Assembly: GCA_002361955.1 (NCBI GenBank)
Contig: DESK01000032.1
Span: 1 to 64,000 of the forward strand
From: Lachnospiraceae bacterium UBA3316
Lineage (GTDB): Bacteria > Bacillota > Clostridia > Lachnospirales > Lachnospiraceae
Direction of reading: 5' to 3'
Length of the DNA: 64,000 bases
The notes beneath the pieces are model-generated. The model searched no databases and had not been told where the DNA came from. It was given only the letters and a program-made list of their open reading frames with translations. Position numbers and translations under genes: made by a program. Below, one piece after another: positions 9,027 to 17,182 of this stretch (within the stretch, counting starts at the first letter, position 1; every line of letters starts with the position of its first letter).

Positions 9027-9398
9027 TTACCTGCGATTTGCCGGTGTTCGCACCTCTATCAGATTTCCTGTCGGATCATAAAATCTTACAAGCTTCTGAC
9101 CGCCGTCAAGCTCCGTCAACTCCGTAAGAAACCGTACAGAGAACTCCCTGGAGACAAGCCTATCAACAAGACCTTCGATATCCCGGTCTTCAAAGTACAG
9201 CTCCGCCATATTGTGATAGGGTATTGCAGGCTCAGCAATCGTATCCTTCCACACTCCCGCGTCCTGCAGCACAAGCCCCTCCGACAGTATGACATTGCCC
9301 TCCTGCTTTAAAATAACCTGTAATCCGAACAGATCCCTGTAGAAGCGAATCGATTCCTCAAGATTATCCACTACGATTAAGATGTTTTTCAATCTCAT
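9027..9398 (-). CDS. VOC family protein (glyoxalase/bleomycin-resistance fold)
   Basis: The 123-residue protein has the paired beta-alpha-beta-beta-beta units of the vicinal oxygen chelate superfamily. It begins MRLKNILIVVDNLEESIRFY with RDLFGLQVIL, and the C-terminal unit contains FYDPTGNLIEVRTP, where the Glu is a typical metal ligand. Members serve as lyases, dioxygenases or drug-binding proteins, and the substrate cannot be assigned here. GGAAAGGAAAAATT precedes the ATG. The small protein gene downstream begins about 75 bases after this stop on the same strand. Confidence 0.87.
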   Translation of the reverse strand: MRLKNILIVVDNLEESIRFYRDLFGLQVILKQEGNVILSEGLVLQDAGVWKDTIAEPAIPYHNMAELYFEDRDIEGLVDRLVSREFSVRFLTELTELDGGQKLVRFYDPTGNLIEVRTPANRR

Positions 9399-9465
9399 AA
9401 TTTTTCCTTTCCTGTTCTCTTGAAAACATATTTGCGAATTGTCTTTTCCTTTCCGTCAAATCCCG

Positions 9466-10701
9466 TCATCCGATCTCCCCTTCGGTAATATTCGCAATTT
9501 CTTTGTACGAATCATTCAATCTTTTGATCAGACAATTTATTTGAGGATCCGCAGACTTCTTCGTTGCTCTAACCACATTGGTTATGATTCCTGTTACCGC
9601 ACGCGTATCCCGAAAATGGACAATATTTCCATTTTCATGGAACTCAACCTCGCTTTTCCAGTCGTCTTCATAGTAGCAGCCATCGTTTATGGATTCCCTT
9701 ATCAATGCTTTTAATTTTTTCTTTGTGCTCTCATTATGCTCAATAGATTTTTCCAGTGCCGTTTGCACAAAAGAGCTGTTGTTCACAATCAGCATATCCA
9801 ACAGTTGGGAAATGTAAGGAAACACAAATATATGCTTACGTTTACTGCCGTCTTTATACCGGATGCGATCTCGGACTTCAAACGGTTCTGTGAAATAATC
9901 CAGCACCTTATCATCGGATTTCGCAATATGGCTTACCATGTTTTTGTCATAATGAGCATCAAAATCAGGAGATGTACAGGACAAATAATGCGCGCTGTAA
10001 TATAATTCGGGGATTTCCCTGGCCCGCAATTTTTTCAGCATAGACAGGTCATGATGATCCGCTGCAAAGGAAATGATACACATCCTCAACTGATCCTCTG
10101 TCTCAAGCTTATACTGCAAATCATCCATCCCAGGTTTACGTACAAATAGACCCTTGCATCGTTCTTCAAACTTAAGTCGTTGAATACTTGTCCCCGCGCC
10201 AAATGTCATCACATAATCATTATCTTTTCGACTATCAAACCATATATACTTTTTATCCACCAAAAATTTCAGAAAATCATAATTTCCAAACATAATTGCA
10301 TAATCCAATATCGTTTTCCCATATTCATCCAAATTGAGGATCGGTTTGTCCTTCCCCTCGATATAGGCGATCCATTCGGCTTCGCTGTGTGATTGGGCAA
10401 CCGTATAATTTGTCATTCTATCATTTTTAGGCTCGCCACATTTCCCGGCACTTACGATCTGTTCAAAAGAAACATGGAGCAATTCTGAAAAAATTGGCAA
10501 ATCATAAATCTGAATTGCATTTGCCCCCTTTTTTATTTGGGACAACCGATTTGCCATATTTTGAATTTCTTCTCTGGTAGGTGCAATGATCCCATCCATT
10601 TGAAGATATGCTTTGCAAAACTGACGTGCAGACTCAAATTCTCGTTCAATCAATCCCGATACATAAACGCCTATTTCCCGATTATCAACTTGATAAGGCA
10701 T
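9466..10701 (-). CDS. Orphan HTH-like protein with ankyrin-like repeat region
   Basis: I place the start at the ATG at 10701 (MPYQVDNREIGVYVSGLIER), because GGAAGGGGTGATAAT precedes it; an in-frame ATG at 10746 lacks such a site. The 411-residue product has an N-terminal helical region (about 1-85) that resembles an XRE-type helix-turn-helix arrangement (ANRLSQIKKGANAIQIYDLP). A stretch with DEYGKTILDYAIMFGNYDFL and a later part around RMCIISFAADHHDLSMLKKL follows, both shaped like ankyrin helices. The C-terminal 150 residues are charged with no family that I recognise. It could be a regulator or a protein-interaction factor in stress or phage defence, but nothing shows this directly. Confidence 0.6.
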   Translation of the reverse strand: MPYQVDNREIGVYVSGLIEREFESARQFCKAYLQMDGIIAPTREEIQNMANRLSQIKKGANAIQIYDLPIFSELLHVSFEQIVSAGKCGEPKNDRMTNYTVAQSHSEAEWIAYIEGKDKPILNLDEYGKTILDYAIMFGNYDFLKFLVDKKYIWFDSRKDNDYVMTFGAGTSIQRLKFEERCKGLFVRKPGMDDLQYKLETEDQLRMCIISFAADHHDLSMLKKLRAREIPELYYSAHYLSCTSPDFDAHYDKNMVSHIAKSDDKVLDYFTEPFEVRDRIRYKDGSKRKHIFVFPYISQLLDMLIVNNSSFVQTALEKSIEHNESTKKKLKALIRESINDGCYYEDDWKSEVEFHENGNIVHFRDTRAVTGIITNVVRATKKSADPQINCLIKRLNDSYKEIANITEGEIG

Positions 10702-10964
10702 ATTATCACCCCTTCCAAGAAATAGTATAGCGCGTTTTCTAAACACAGTATATCATGTATTTGCATACATAAAAAGTGTACACAACCGATAATTCCCAAG
10801 CAATATATGTTTTTTCCATATATGCTTGGGATAGCGATTAGCGTTGTATTAGCTGCTTTTTTTCCATGACGGAAAGAGCTTTGGTACAACTACGCAAAAT
10901 TTCCAGGAGCTAAAAGAATATTATCCTGGGGAAGATGATGTACGGTCATAAAATATAAAAATGA

Positions 10965-10992
10965 CCCGCTTGATTATCCGGCGGGCTTTTTC
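10965..10992 (+). terminator. Possible terminator hairpin in the 10,702-11,025 gap
   Basis: CCCGC (10965-10969) pairs with GCGGG (10981-10985), followed by CTTTTTC. The gap between the orphan HTH gene and the Rpn remnant otherwise shows no gene. A short open frame ending at the TAA at 10949 (ending QNFQELKEYYPGEDDVRS) has no recognised family. The same bases also read as coding sequence in frame with the Rpn remnant, so the hairpin may be chance. Confidence 0.3.
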
Positions 10993-11025
10993 TATTTCAT
11001 ACCCCTTGACATCTTCCGCAAGAAT

Positions 11026-11415
11026 ATGCACAATAAAGGTATCCAGACAGAACTCGAGGCCTGGCTTGCCTTTCTAAGCAGTGATGATCCGGCAGATATC
11101 ATCGCCGTCATCACACGTTTTCCAGAATTCAAGCCCCTTTATGATGATATCTATACACTTTGCAGGAACACGGAGAAGGTGATGGGAATGTTCTCAAAAG
11201 AATTATTGGAGTTAGACCGCAATACCGTACAGTACATGATTGACGAAATGCAGGAAGAAATTGATCGGGCAAAGGAAGAGATGATCCAAAAAGACGAACA
11301 GCTATTCCAAAAGGAGAATCAATTAATTCAAAAAAATGAACAGTTAGAAGAATCAAACCGTTTATACCGGGATGCATTAAAACGCATCGAAGAATTGGAG
11401 AAAAAGCTATCATAA
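11026..11415 (+). pseudogene. C-terminal remnant of an Rpn-family (PD-(D/E)XK) nuclease/putative transposase
   Basis: The 129 codons match the C-terminal third of Rpn-type proteins, which are PD-(D/E)XK nucleases often annotated as putative transposases. The stretch has NKGIQTELEAWLAFLSSDDP, then RFPEFKPLYDDIYTLCRNTE, then KELLELDRNTVQYMIDEM. A glutamine-rich coiled coil follows (repeated QKDEQ/QKENQ/QKNEQ units). The N-terminal nuclease domain of about 180 residues is missing. In-frame codons continue upstream only to a TGA at 10936-10938. No ribosome site lies before the ATG. This is a decayed fragment, although a peptide could still be made. Confidence 0.7.
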
Positions 11416-11433
11416 ATGCATCCGGATTTAAAC

Positions 11434-11546
11434 AGACAAAATGGGCTGTCCGAAAATGATACTTCCATACCACAGAATGTGATGAACCATAAATCATCCC
11501 ACATAGGTTATGGAAATCCCTCATTTTCCTGACAGCCTTTTTGTCT
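11434..11546. repeat. 113-nt near-palindromic hairpin element (MITE-like or bidirectional terminator)
   Basis: The two ends are inverted copies: AGACAAAATGGGCTGTC at 11434 mirrors GACAGCCTTTTTGTCT at 11531-11546. The match continues inward through AAAATGA/TCATTTT, TTCCATACC/GGTTATGGAA and ATGTGATGA/TCATCCCACAT to a short loop near 11485-11492. Only a few bulges interrupt it. It sits between the Rpn remnant and the convergent DUF1848 gene. A single-copy terminator is rarely this long, so a small non-autonomous repeat is a fair reading. It may still stop transcription from both sides. Confidence 0.7.
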
Positions 11547-11552
11547 GCCACC

Positions 11553-12476
11553 CTACTTCGCATTCTTCTTTTGAAAGGATTTCTGCGCCCCCTGCATAAT
11601 CTTGTCCCCCGGCTTCACATTGCCAATCAGCAGCGGGGATTCCTTATCATGGTTTTTATAATTTTCCACCGCTTTCTGCGGGTTTTTATTTGCGTAGCAA
11701 TATTTACAGCCATTCAGGCAGGTATCATACGCCCCTATGTCCCGGCTTTCGATGCGGCTGCACCCCTGCCTGGTGCCCTTATGCTTTAACTCCCTGAACG
11801 GGATCCCGTTGGCCTTTCCCAAAATATCGAGGGTCACGCAGCCGGAAGACTGGATATGATACCGTGAGAACTCCCCGTGGAACCCGCAGGTTTGAAGAAC
11901 CATGCCCTTTCTTTCGGCAATCGCCCCGAAGCCCCGCGCCAGAGCCTCCCGTTTCTCTTCAGACAGGGGTAGCAGCTCCGGCAGATTGCTTTCCAGCTTT
12001 TTATGCTGCTCCACAAAGCCGAAAACGCAGCGGTCAATGTAAGGGGAGAGCACATTTGCCATCCACTCAAAGGTCTCCAGATGACGTTTTATGGTATACT
12101 CTTTTGTCAGGAGAACCGGCTCATACCTCCAGGCGATCCGCTGTTTTCCCACCAGTTCCGACAGTTCTATCAGTGTTTCCATGCTCTCCTCTATATCCGG
12201 GACGCCCGGCTCGACATCCTTTCCGTATGCGGTGATCGTATAGTGAAAATACGTAGGAAAACGGTCCGTGATCTCGTGCAGCCGCGGCAGGATCGGCTTG
12301 TAGTTCTTGGAGCAGAAAACAACGCAGTCCACCTTATCAGGGGTCAGTTCATAACGTGTCACCTTGTTTTGAAATAAAGGATTGCGCGACAGCACATAGC
12401 CTTTTGAAAAGCAGTTTAAGAGCCATTCTGAATAATATTGGACGATATCTGTCCGTCCTCCCGTGTGGATAATCAT
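11553..12476 (-). CDS. DUF1848 family protein (radical-SAM-like cysteine cluster)
   Basis: The 307-residue protein matches DUF1848. It begins MIIHTGGRTDIVQYYSEWLL and contains DCVVFCSKNYKPILPRL and HYTITAYGKDVEPGVPD. It ends with a cysteine-rich segment (GCSRIESRDIGAYDTC, then LNGCKYCYANKNP). The clustered CxxxC/CxxC cysteines and the TIM-barrel-like pattern suggest an iron-sulfur or radical-SAM relationship. That function is not established for the family, and the substrate is unknown. AGAGGTAAAC precedes the ATG. Length is normal. The gene is convergent with the Rpn remnant and lies directly downstream of the broken MATE gene on the same strand. Confidence 0.85.
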   Translation of the reverse strand: MIIHTGGRTDIVQYYSEWLLNCFSKGYVLSRNPLFQNKVTRYELTPDKVDCVVFCSKNYKPILPRLHEITDRFPTYFHYTITAYGKDVEPGVPDIEESMETLIELSELVGKQRIAWRYEPVLLTKEYTIKRHLETFEWMANVLSPYIDRCVFGFVEQHKKLESNLPELLPLSEEKREALARGFGAIAERKGMVLQTCGFHGEFSRYHIQSSGCVTLDILGKANGIPFRELKHKGTRQGCSRIESRDIGAYDTCLNGCKYCYANKNPQKAVENYKNHDKESPLLIGNVKPGDKIMQGAQKSFQKKNAK

Positions 12477-12539
12477 GTTTACCTCTGTTTTCCTGTTGCT
12501 TTTGATGATGTCGCTATAGGATATGGAGATATTCTTTTT

Positions 12540-13392
12540 TTATGCCGCCTGCTTTCCCTTCGCAAGCTTCCCTGTGTACTTTGCCATCCTGCCTGCCGCA
12601 TAAACCGCGACGACAAGCTCCGTAAGCGGCATGGAAAACCATATGGCATCCCCGCCCGCCAGCCCAGGCAGGGCCAGGATCAGCGCCCCCTGATTACTGC
12701 TCCCCGGGCTACCGACACAATAAAAGATGTGACCGGCTTCATCAGCGCCTGAAAATAATAGGTGGAAAAGATGTTAAACGGCAGAAGCAAAAAGGAGATC
12801 CCAGGGCCGTCGCGAGGCCTGCTCCCATAATCCCGAAATTTAAGGCAAAAACAAAGAACCAGTCGCCAAATACATTAAAGATTCCGCCGAAGAGAACAGC
12901 CTTTGTGGCAAGCTGGGGATTTCCGTCATTGCGCAAAAGCGCCGCCATGAGCTGGGCAAACAAAAAACTTGGCACCGCGAACTTCACCGGGAAAAGATAG
13001 CTCTTTGCCAGTGGCAGCAGCGTCTCCTCCGCCCCGAAAAGCCGCAGCAGCTGATCGTCACAAAAGATCACGCCCAGCCATGTAAGCGCCGCCAAAATAC
13101 TCACGCCGATCAGAGCTGCCGTAAAATATTCATTTGATTTTTTCTGCTCCGCTTTTCCCCGGAAAGTGGCAAACAGAACGGAGCCGCCGATTCCCATCAG
13201 CAAGCCCAGACTGTAAATAATGTTCCATACCGGGCTGACAACGGCCAGCGCCGCCGTGCCTTCCGGTCCCTGATACTGTCCCACCACCGCCATATCCACC
13301 ACACCGTATATGGACGAGATCAGGGCGCTCCCAAAGGCCGCCTTCAGATATTTGAAGTACATCGGTTTCATCTTCTCTGTCAGAAAATCCAT
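12540..13392 (-). pseudogene. MATE family efflux transporter, broken by internal deletion and frameshifts
   Basis: The first 200 codons encode a normal MATE N-terminal half (MDFLTEKMKPMYFKYLKAAF, the YGVVDMAVVGQYQG motif and several membrane helices) up to MGAGLATALG. The frame then changes. In another frame the sequence resumes as ISFLLLPFNIFSTYYFQALM, which in intact relatives lies well over 100 residues further on, so roughly 130 codons appear deleted. A second one-base loss near 12,695 shifts the frame again before WFSMPLTELVVAVYAAGRMA and the final TAA at 12540-12542. No exporter can be made. I place the start at 13392, because AAGGGG lies nine bases upstream; an ATG at 13401 is too close to it. 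Confidence 0.85.
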
Positions 13393-13476
13393 ACATTTCA
13401 TCCCCTTATCATCGTTTTCACTGTCGGAAGCAGCCAGGCGTCACCAAACCCCCAGTCGGTTCGTTTGGCTCACGGT

Positions 13477-13551
13477 TCACATTAGAATACAAAAAAAGAG
13501 CCGGATAAAGATCACAGGCATCTCAGCCTGTTGCCTTATCCAGCTCACCAT
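13477..13551 (-). promoter_or_regulatory. Attenuator-like leader of the MATE gene: hairpin plus T-run and possible leader peptide
   Basis: The minus strand carries a two-part stem: AGCTGGATAA/TTATCCGGCT enclosing ACAGGC/GCCTGT (13499-13545). A run of seven T follows (13491-13497), as in an intrinsic terminator. It lies between a strong promoter and the MATE start. A 24-codon frame (ATG at 13551, MVSWIRQQAEMPVIFIRL and then FFCILM) runs through the hairpin, so translation could control its folding. No convincing ribosome site is seen for that peptide. The terminator is clear; the attenuation idea is inference. Confidence 0.55.
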
Positions 13552-13589
13552 TTCCAATGAATGATTTGCCCTCCGAGCAAGCACTTATG

Positions 13590-13618
13590 ATTATATAGAA
13601 AGCACAAATAACTGTCAA
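13590..13618 (-). promoter_or_regulatory. Consensus sigma-A promoter for the MATE leader
   Basis: On the minus strand, a perfect TTGACA (13613-13618) and a perfect TATAAT (13590-13595) are separated by exactly 17 bases. The -35 box overlaps the end of higA. Transcription would start near 13,583 and run into the attenuator-like hairpin and then the broken MATE gene. Confidence 0.8.
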
Positions 13619-14694
13619 GAAGAAACTTTCACTTTATACTGATGCCTTAACGACTGCAAAGCCCTATCATCGTATCTAACCAAGCCATCGTTTTGCAATC
13701 TTCCCAAAACTATTCCAGGATCTCGATCAATCAAATCCGCAAATTTCTGTATAGTTGTTAAAGTGAATACCTTTTCTTTAACAAATTTTTTATACGCTTC
13801 TGGATCAATCAAAGAATCGGCAGCAAACGCATCCGCAATTTCTTCCTTCCCTCCGGTCTCTTTTTCAAATGAAATTCCATAATCACCATGAAGAATATGG
13901 CCAATTTCATGGAATAACGTAAACCAAAATGTATCTGCATTTAACCGTCGATCATTTACCATGAGCATTACATTTTTTTCGAGCTTCTTTGTCGCCCCGT
14001 TAATCTTAGAACCTGGTAAATTCGGCAAGATAACAAAAATCACACCGGCTTCAAGAAATGCATTTTTAATCAATGGATAAAATTCTTCATGTTCTTTTGT
14101 CAACGATAATGCATAATCCGCAGCCTGTTTAAATTTCACTTTATTATATTTTGGAGCATCCATCGTCAGAGCTTTATTAATAGCAATTTGAACCATAGCA
14201 TTTGCCTTGATAATATTTCCATTAGATATTTCATTTGATGCACTTCGAAAGCTTACAGCCATATCTCTTTTCTTAAAAACAGACAATGTGGCAACCTTAA
14301 GAAATTCTCTCACTGCGATGATCTGTTCATCTATTTTCCTTGGCAAATCAGGCAACCCAAAATTTTCTCGAAAATACTTATAATCCAATGATTTGAAAGT
14401 TTCTTTTTCCTGCTCAAGCTCTTTTTCCGATCTGAATTCGGCAATGAAAGCATCATATGCATTTTGAAGATTCAGCCAATACGAAACTGTTGTTCCAATC
14501 ATCCGAGACAATTTCATTGCAATATCAATCGATAAGTTCTGTTCTCCTCTAATAAGAAGACTTAGATTCTTAGGCGTCGTATCCAGTCTTTTTGCGAAAT
14601 CTTCCTGGGTCAGCCCGCTTTCCTCTACTATTTCTTTTACATAATAACCAGGGTGAAATGCAATTTTTCCATTATATTCAATATAATTACTCAT
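13615..14694 (-). CDS. higA: HigA-type antitoxin: XRE helix-turn-helix fused to ImmA/IrrE metallopeptidase-like domain
   Basis: The 359-residue protein starts with a HigA-like helix-turn-helix (about 12-70: LTQEDFAKRLDTTPKNLSLL, then YWLNLQNAYD). A helical linker joins it to a C-terminal ImmA/IrrE-type domain with zinc motif HEIGHILHGD near residue 220. It would neutralise the toxin encoded just upstream and repress the shared promoter. Its DNA-binding part probably reads the dyad at 15081-15097. The start overlaps the toxin frame by eight bases (14687-14694), typical of toxin-first HigBA modules. The long fused form is known among HigA-like antitoxins. Whether the peptidase domain is active is not shown, although the HExxH motif is intact. 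Confidence 0.88.
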   Translation of the reverse strand: MSNYIEYNGKIAFHPGYYVKEIVEESGLTQEDFAKRLDTTPKNLSLLIRGEQNLSIDIAMKLSRMIGTTVSYWLNLQNAYDAFIAEFRSEKELEQEKETFKSLDYKYFRENFGLPDLPRKIDEQIIAVREFLKVATLSVFKKRDMAVSFRSASNEISNGNIIKANAMVQIAINKALTMDAPKYNKVKFKQAADYALSLTKEHEEFYPLIKNAFLEAGVIFVILPNLPGSKINGATKKLEKNVMLMVNDRRLNADTFWFTLFHEIGHILHGDYGISFEKETGGKEEIADAFAADSLIDPEAYKKFVKEKVFTLTTIQKFADLIDRDPGIVLGRLQNDGLVRYDDRALQSLRHQYKVKVSS

Positions 14695-15058
14695 AATGTT
14701 TGCTCACCTCCGAAATTTCTACTATTCTAACCTTACCTGCTATCAAATCTATATTGCATGGAATATACGGCATTTCATTTTCATCCAACGGCTGCAATAT
14801 AATTCTCCATTGATCTCTCCTGGATTTAACATCAACTGCAAAATATCCTTCAAGATTTCTTCCACTTTTATTTTTAAGTTTATGGAAATGAAATGTCGGC
14901 TGAACTATAATATCTTTCAAAATCTCTGCCTGTTGAAGAGCATTAATTCTTGATAACAGGCTTACTGACAGTTGCGAATCTCCATGAAATAATTTCTTCG
15001 CGGCCTTTATATTTGTACATTGTGACTTAAGAGCCTCCGATACATAAATCAGTTCCAA
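14687..15058 (-). CDS. higB: HigB/RelE-ParE family toxin
   Basis: The 123-residue protein is a RelE/ParE-superfamily toxin, likely an mRNA interferase acting at the ribosome. The core shows KLFHGDSQLSVSLLSRINAL, HFHKLKNKSGRNLEGYFAVD and RDQWRIILQPLDENE, ending with a strand VRIVEISEV. The start is a TTG at 15058, preceded by AGGAGGG at optimal distance; no ATG fits. The weaker TTG may limit toxin synthesis. It is first in a two-gene unit with the antitoxin overlapping its end. Confidence 0.82.
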   Translation of the reverse strand: MELIYVSEALKSQCTNIKAAKKLFHGDSQLSVSLLSRINALQQAEILKDIIVQPTFHFHKLKNKSGRNLEGYFAVDVKSRRDQWRIILQPLDENEMPYIPCNIDLIAGKVRIVEISEVSKHYE

Positions 15059-15080
15059 GCCGTCCCTCCTGTTTGTCCAA

Positions 15081-15129
15081 ATTACCTTTCAGGTAATCTG
15101 ATTATAGCATTATATGATAAACTAGTCAA
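15081..15129 (-). promoter_or_regulatory. higBA promoter and operator dyad
   Basis: On the minus strand, TTGACT (15124-15129) and TATAAT (15101-15106) are spaced by 17 bases. Directly after the -10 box lies a perfect dyad, ATTACCT-N3-AGGTAAT (15081-15097), which would cover the transcription start. This placement suits autorepression by HigA. The promoter is seen directly; the identity of the binding protein is inferred from the adjacent HTH antitoxin. Confidence 0.75.
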
Positions 15130-15140
15130 CACCTCTGCTT

Positions 15141-16532
15141 TCAAATAACTTTAACATTCTTTCCAATCCATAGCCTCACCACCGCCCCGCCCTCTCTCTC
15201 ATTACCGTATTGCAGGAATCCTCCCTGCTCTTCCACAAATCGTCTGGCGATCGCCAGTCCCAGTCCTTGGTGGGCGCGGTCATGGCGGCTGGCATCCCCG
15301 CTGTAAAACTCCCGGTCTGCCCATTCCAAATCCCTGGCCGTAAACCCAGACCCGAAATCGCGGACGGACGCCACCATATATTCCCGTCCTTCCTGCCGCT
15401 CTCCCCGGATCCGCACCGCGATCCCCCGCTCTTTCTCTGTAAATTCCACAGCATTGCTTAAAAGGTTGTTCCAGGCCCGAAGCATATGGGACGGGCTACA
15501 GCACACCTCCCCTTCAACCTCTTCTATCTGAAAGGAGACTGGCAGTTTCTTTGCCGCCGTAAGCTTCATGGCGGCTTCCCGGAACAGCTCTTCCAGCCAG
15601 GCGCAGGAGATCACTTCTTTAGTTCCTTCCAGACCGGCACCTGCTAACACCTGCCGCATATGCTCCAGATAGTGTTCCATATCCTTCACATTCGATAAAA
15701 TGTCCTCCGTGCATTCCCTGTTTTCCGCAGACAATCTCCCCTCTGCCAGAAGCTCCGCATTTCCCCGGATGATCGTAAGGGGTGTTTTAATATCATGGGC
15801 AAGGGAAGACAGCTGTTCCTGTTTCTGCTGCTCCATATCCCACTGCCTGCCAAGAGAATCCTTCAGCGCCAATTTCAAATGCGAAAGAGATCTCATGACC
15901 TCATCAATCTCCTGGATATCCGAGGACTGCTCCGGAAAATCAAGATCATTCTCTGCGATCTTCTCCGTCATGCCCCGCAGTTCTTCCAGCTGGCGGTTCA
16001 GCTTCTTCGCAAAATGCCTGGAAAGGCAGATGGCATTCAGGATAAAAAGGACCGCATCCAACAGGAACGAGAGGACTTCCGGAGACGGAAGCGCCTGGTT
16101 CAGCGCTTCCCTGGCATATTTCATACGCAGATCATAGCGCACAATGCAGATATCTCCCGTATTCTGAGAAATAAAGCGGAAATAGTTTCCCCCGGAGTCG
16201 TAGATATTCTCCTTTTCATAATGGTTCCAGGCATTTCCCTGCTCCTGTTTTGAAAAGGTTCCTGCTTTCCATGTCCCTCCCGGCCCATATACGCCATATC
16301 TGCAGCCCATAGGAATCCATGCTTCCACCTCCTCCCCCGCCTCCCGTATTTCCTCTGCATATTGTGTCAGCTGCGCTTCCGCGAAATTAGCGGGAAGCAC
16401 CCCGCCCAGATACGCAGCCCCCATCAGCAGCAAAAAAACGCCGGCCACACTCACCACTGTGAGCACACAAAACATCACCGCAAACCGCAAAAACATACCT
16501 GCCAGTGTTTTTTTCTTTTCTCTTACTTCCAT
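15141..16532 (-). CDS. Sensor histidine kinase of the peptide-resistance operon
   Basis: The 463-residue membrane kinase has a first membrane helix at about 15-37 and an extracellular sensor region of about 100 residues. A second membrane helix precedes a HAMP-like linker. The H-box LAHDIKTPLTIIRGNAELL lies in the middle. The HATPase domain has NLLSNAVEF, RDFGSGF and GLGLAIARRF. I start it at the ATG at 16532 (MEVREKKKTL), which follows GGGGATAGGA and overlaps the regulator stop by ten bases; another ATG lies at 16550. It is the last gene of a five-gene operon with a LanFEG-like transporter. The likely signal is a cationic antimicrobial peptide or lantibiotic, as with CprK-type kinases, but this is inference from context. 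Confidence 0.9.
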   Translation of the reverse strand: MEVREKKKTLAGMFLRFAVMFCVLTVVSVAGVFLLLMGAAYLGGVLPANFAEAQLTQYAEEIREAGEEVEAWIPMGCRYGVYGPGGTWKAGTFSKQEQGNAWNHYEKENIYDSGGNYFRFISQNTGDICIVRYDLRMKYAREALNQALPSPEVLSFLLDAVLFILNAICLSRHFAKKLNRQLEELRGMTEKIAENDLDFPEQSSDIQEIDEVMRSLSHLKLALKDSLGRQWDMEQQKQEQLSSLAHDIKTPLTIIRGNAELLAEGRLSAENRECTEDILSNVKDMEHYLEHMRQVLAGAGLEGTKEVISCAWLEELFREAAMKLTAAKKLPVSFQIEEVEGEVCCSPSHMLRAWNNLLSNAVEFTEKERGIAVRIRGERQEGREYMVASVRDFGSGFTARDLEWADREFYSGDASRHDRAHQGLGLAIARRFVEEQGGFLQYGNEREGGAVVRLWIGKNVKVI

Positions 16533-17182
16533 CGATATCCTATCCCCCACACCGTTTCAATCGGATGGATTCCATATTTTTGGAGCTTTGCCCGAATATT
16601 TTTGACGTGTTCCGTGATCGCCGGGCTGCTGCTGTCCCCGTCAAAGCCAAACACATGCTCCAGAATCCGTTCCCGGGAAAACACCTGCCCCCGGTTTAGT
16701 GCCAGGTACTCGCAAATCTCATACTCCGCCTTCGTCAGAGAGACTTCCGTGTCCTCACAAAACAACCTCTTCTCCTGCAAGGAAAACTGCACATCGTCTA
16801 TACAGATCCTGTGACGTTTCTCCCGCTGTTCCCTGCGAAGATGGGCCGCTACCCTTGCCCGCAGCTCCCCAATCCCAAAAGGCTTTGTGATATAATCGTC
16901 TCCTCCGACTCCTAAACCCTCCATCAGGTCTTTTTCCTCCGTCTTCGCAGTCAGAAATAAGATGGGGCAGTCTACCCGATCACGGATTTTCCGGCACAGG
17001 CGGAAGCCGTCTATTCCAGGCATCATCACATCCAGCAAGATCAGCTGGTAGTTGATCAGCTTCCCCTCATCCAATTTCAAAGGATCCTCCAAAACCGTCA
17101 CAAGGTATCCTTCCCTTGTTAATGCTTTGCGGATCACTTCAAGAATTCCCCTGTCGTCATCAATCGCCAATATTTCAATCAT
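16523..17182 (-). CDS. OmpR-family response regulator of the peptide-resistance operon
   Basis: The start is set at the ATG at 17182 (MIEILAIDDDRGILEVIRKA), after GGAAGGCAGT. The 219-residue protein has a receiver domain with acidic pocket DDD near 8-10, phospho-acceptor Asp in LILLDVMMPGIDGF (near 51) and a conserved Lys in DYITKPF. The C-terminal winged helix is of OmpR type (LTKAEYEICEYLALNRGQVF, then ITEHVKNIRAKL). It overlaps the upstream permease stop by eight bases and the kinase start by ten. It probably activates the whole operon through the dyad at 19427-19452, which is inference. Confidence 0.92.
   Translation of the reverse strand: MIEILAIDDDRGILEVIRKALTREGYLVTVLEDPLKLDEGKLINYQLILLDVMMPGIDGFRLCRKIRDRVDCPILFLTAKTEEKDLMEGLGVGGDDYITKPFGIGELRARVAAHLRREQREKRHRICIDDVQFSLQEKRLFCEDTEVSLTKAEYEICEYLALNRGQVFSRERILEHVFGFDGDSSSPAITEHVKNIRAKLQKYGIHPIETVWGIGYRWK

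Noticed and set aside
10965..10992. Hairpin with T-run as a firm terminator
   Set aside because: The stem is only five pairs and the same bases read in frame with the Rpn remnant, so it is listed with low confidence only.
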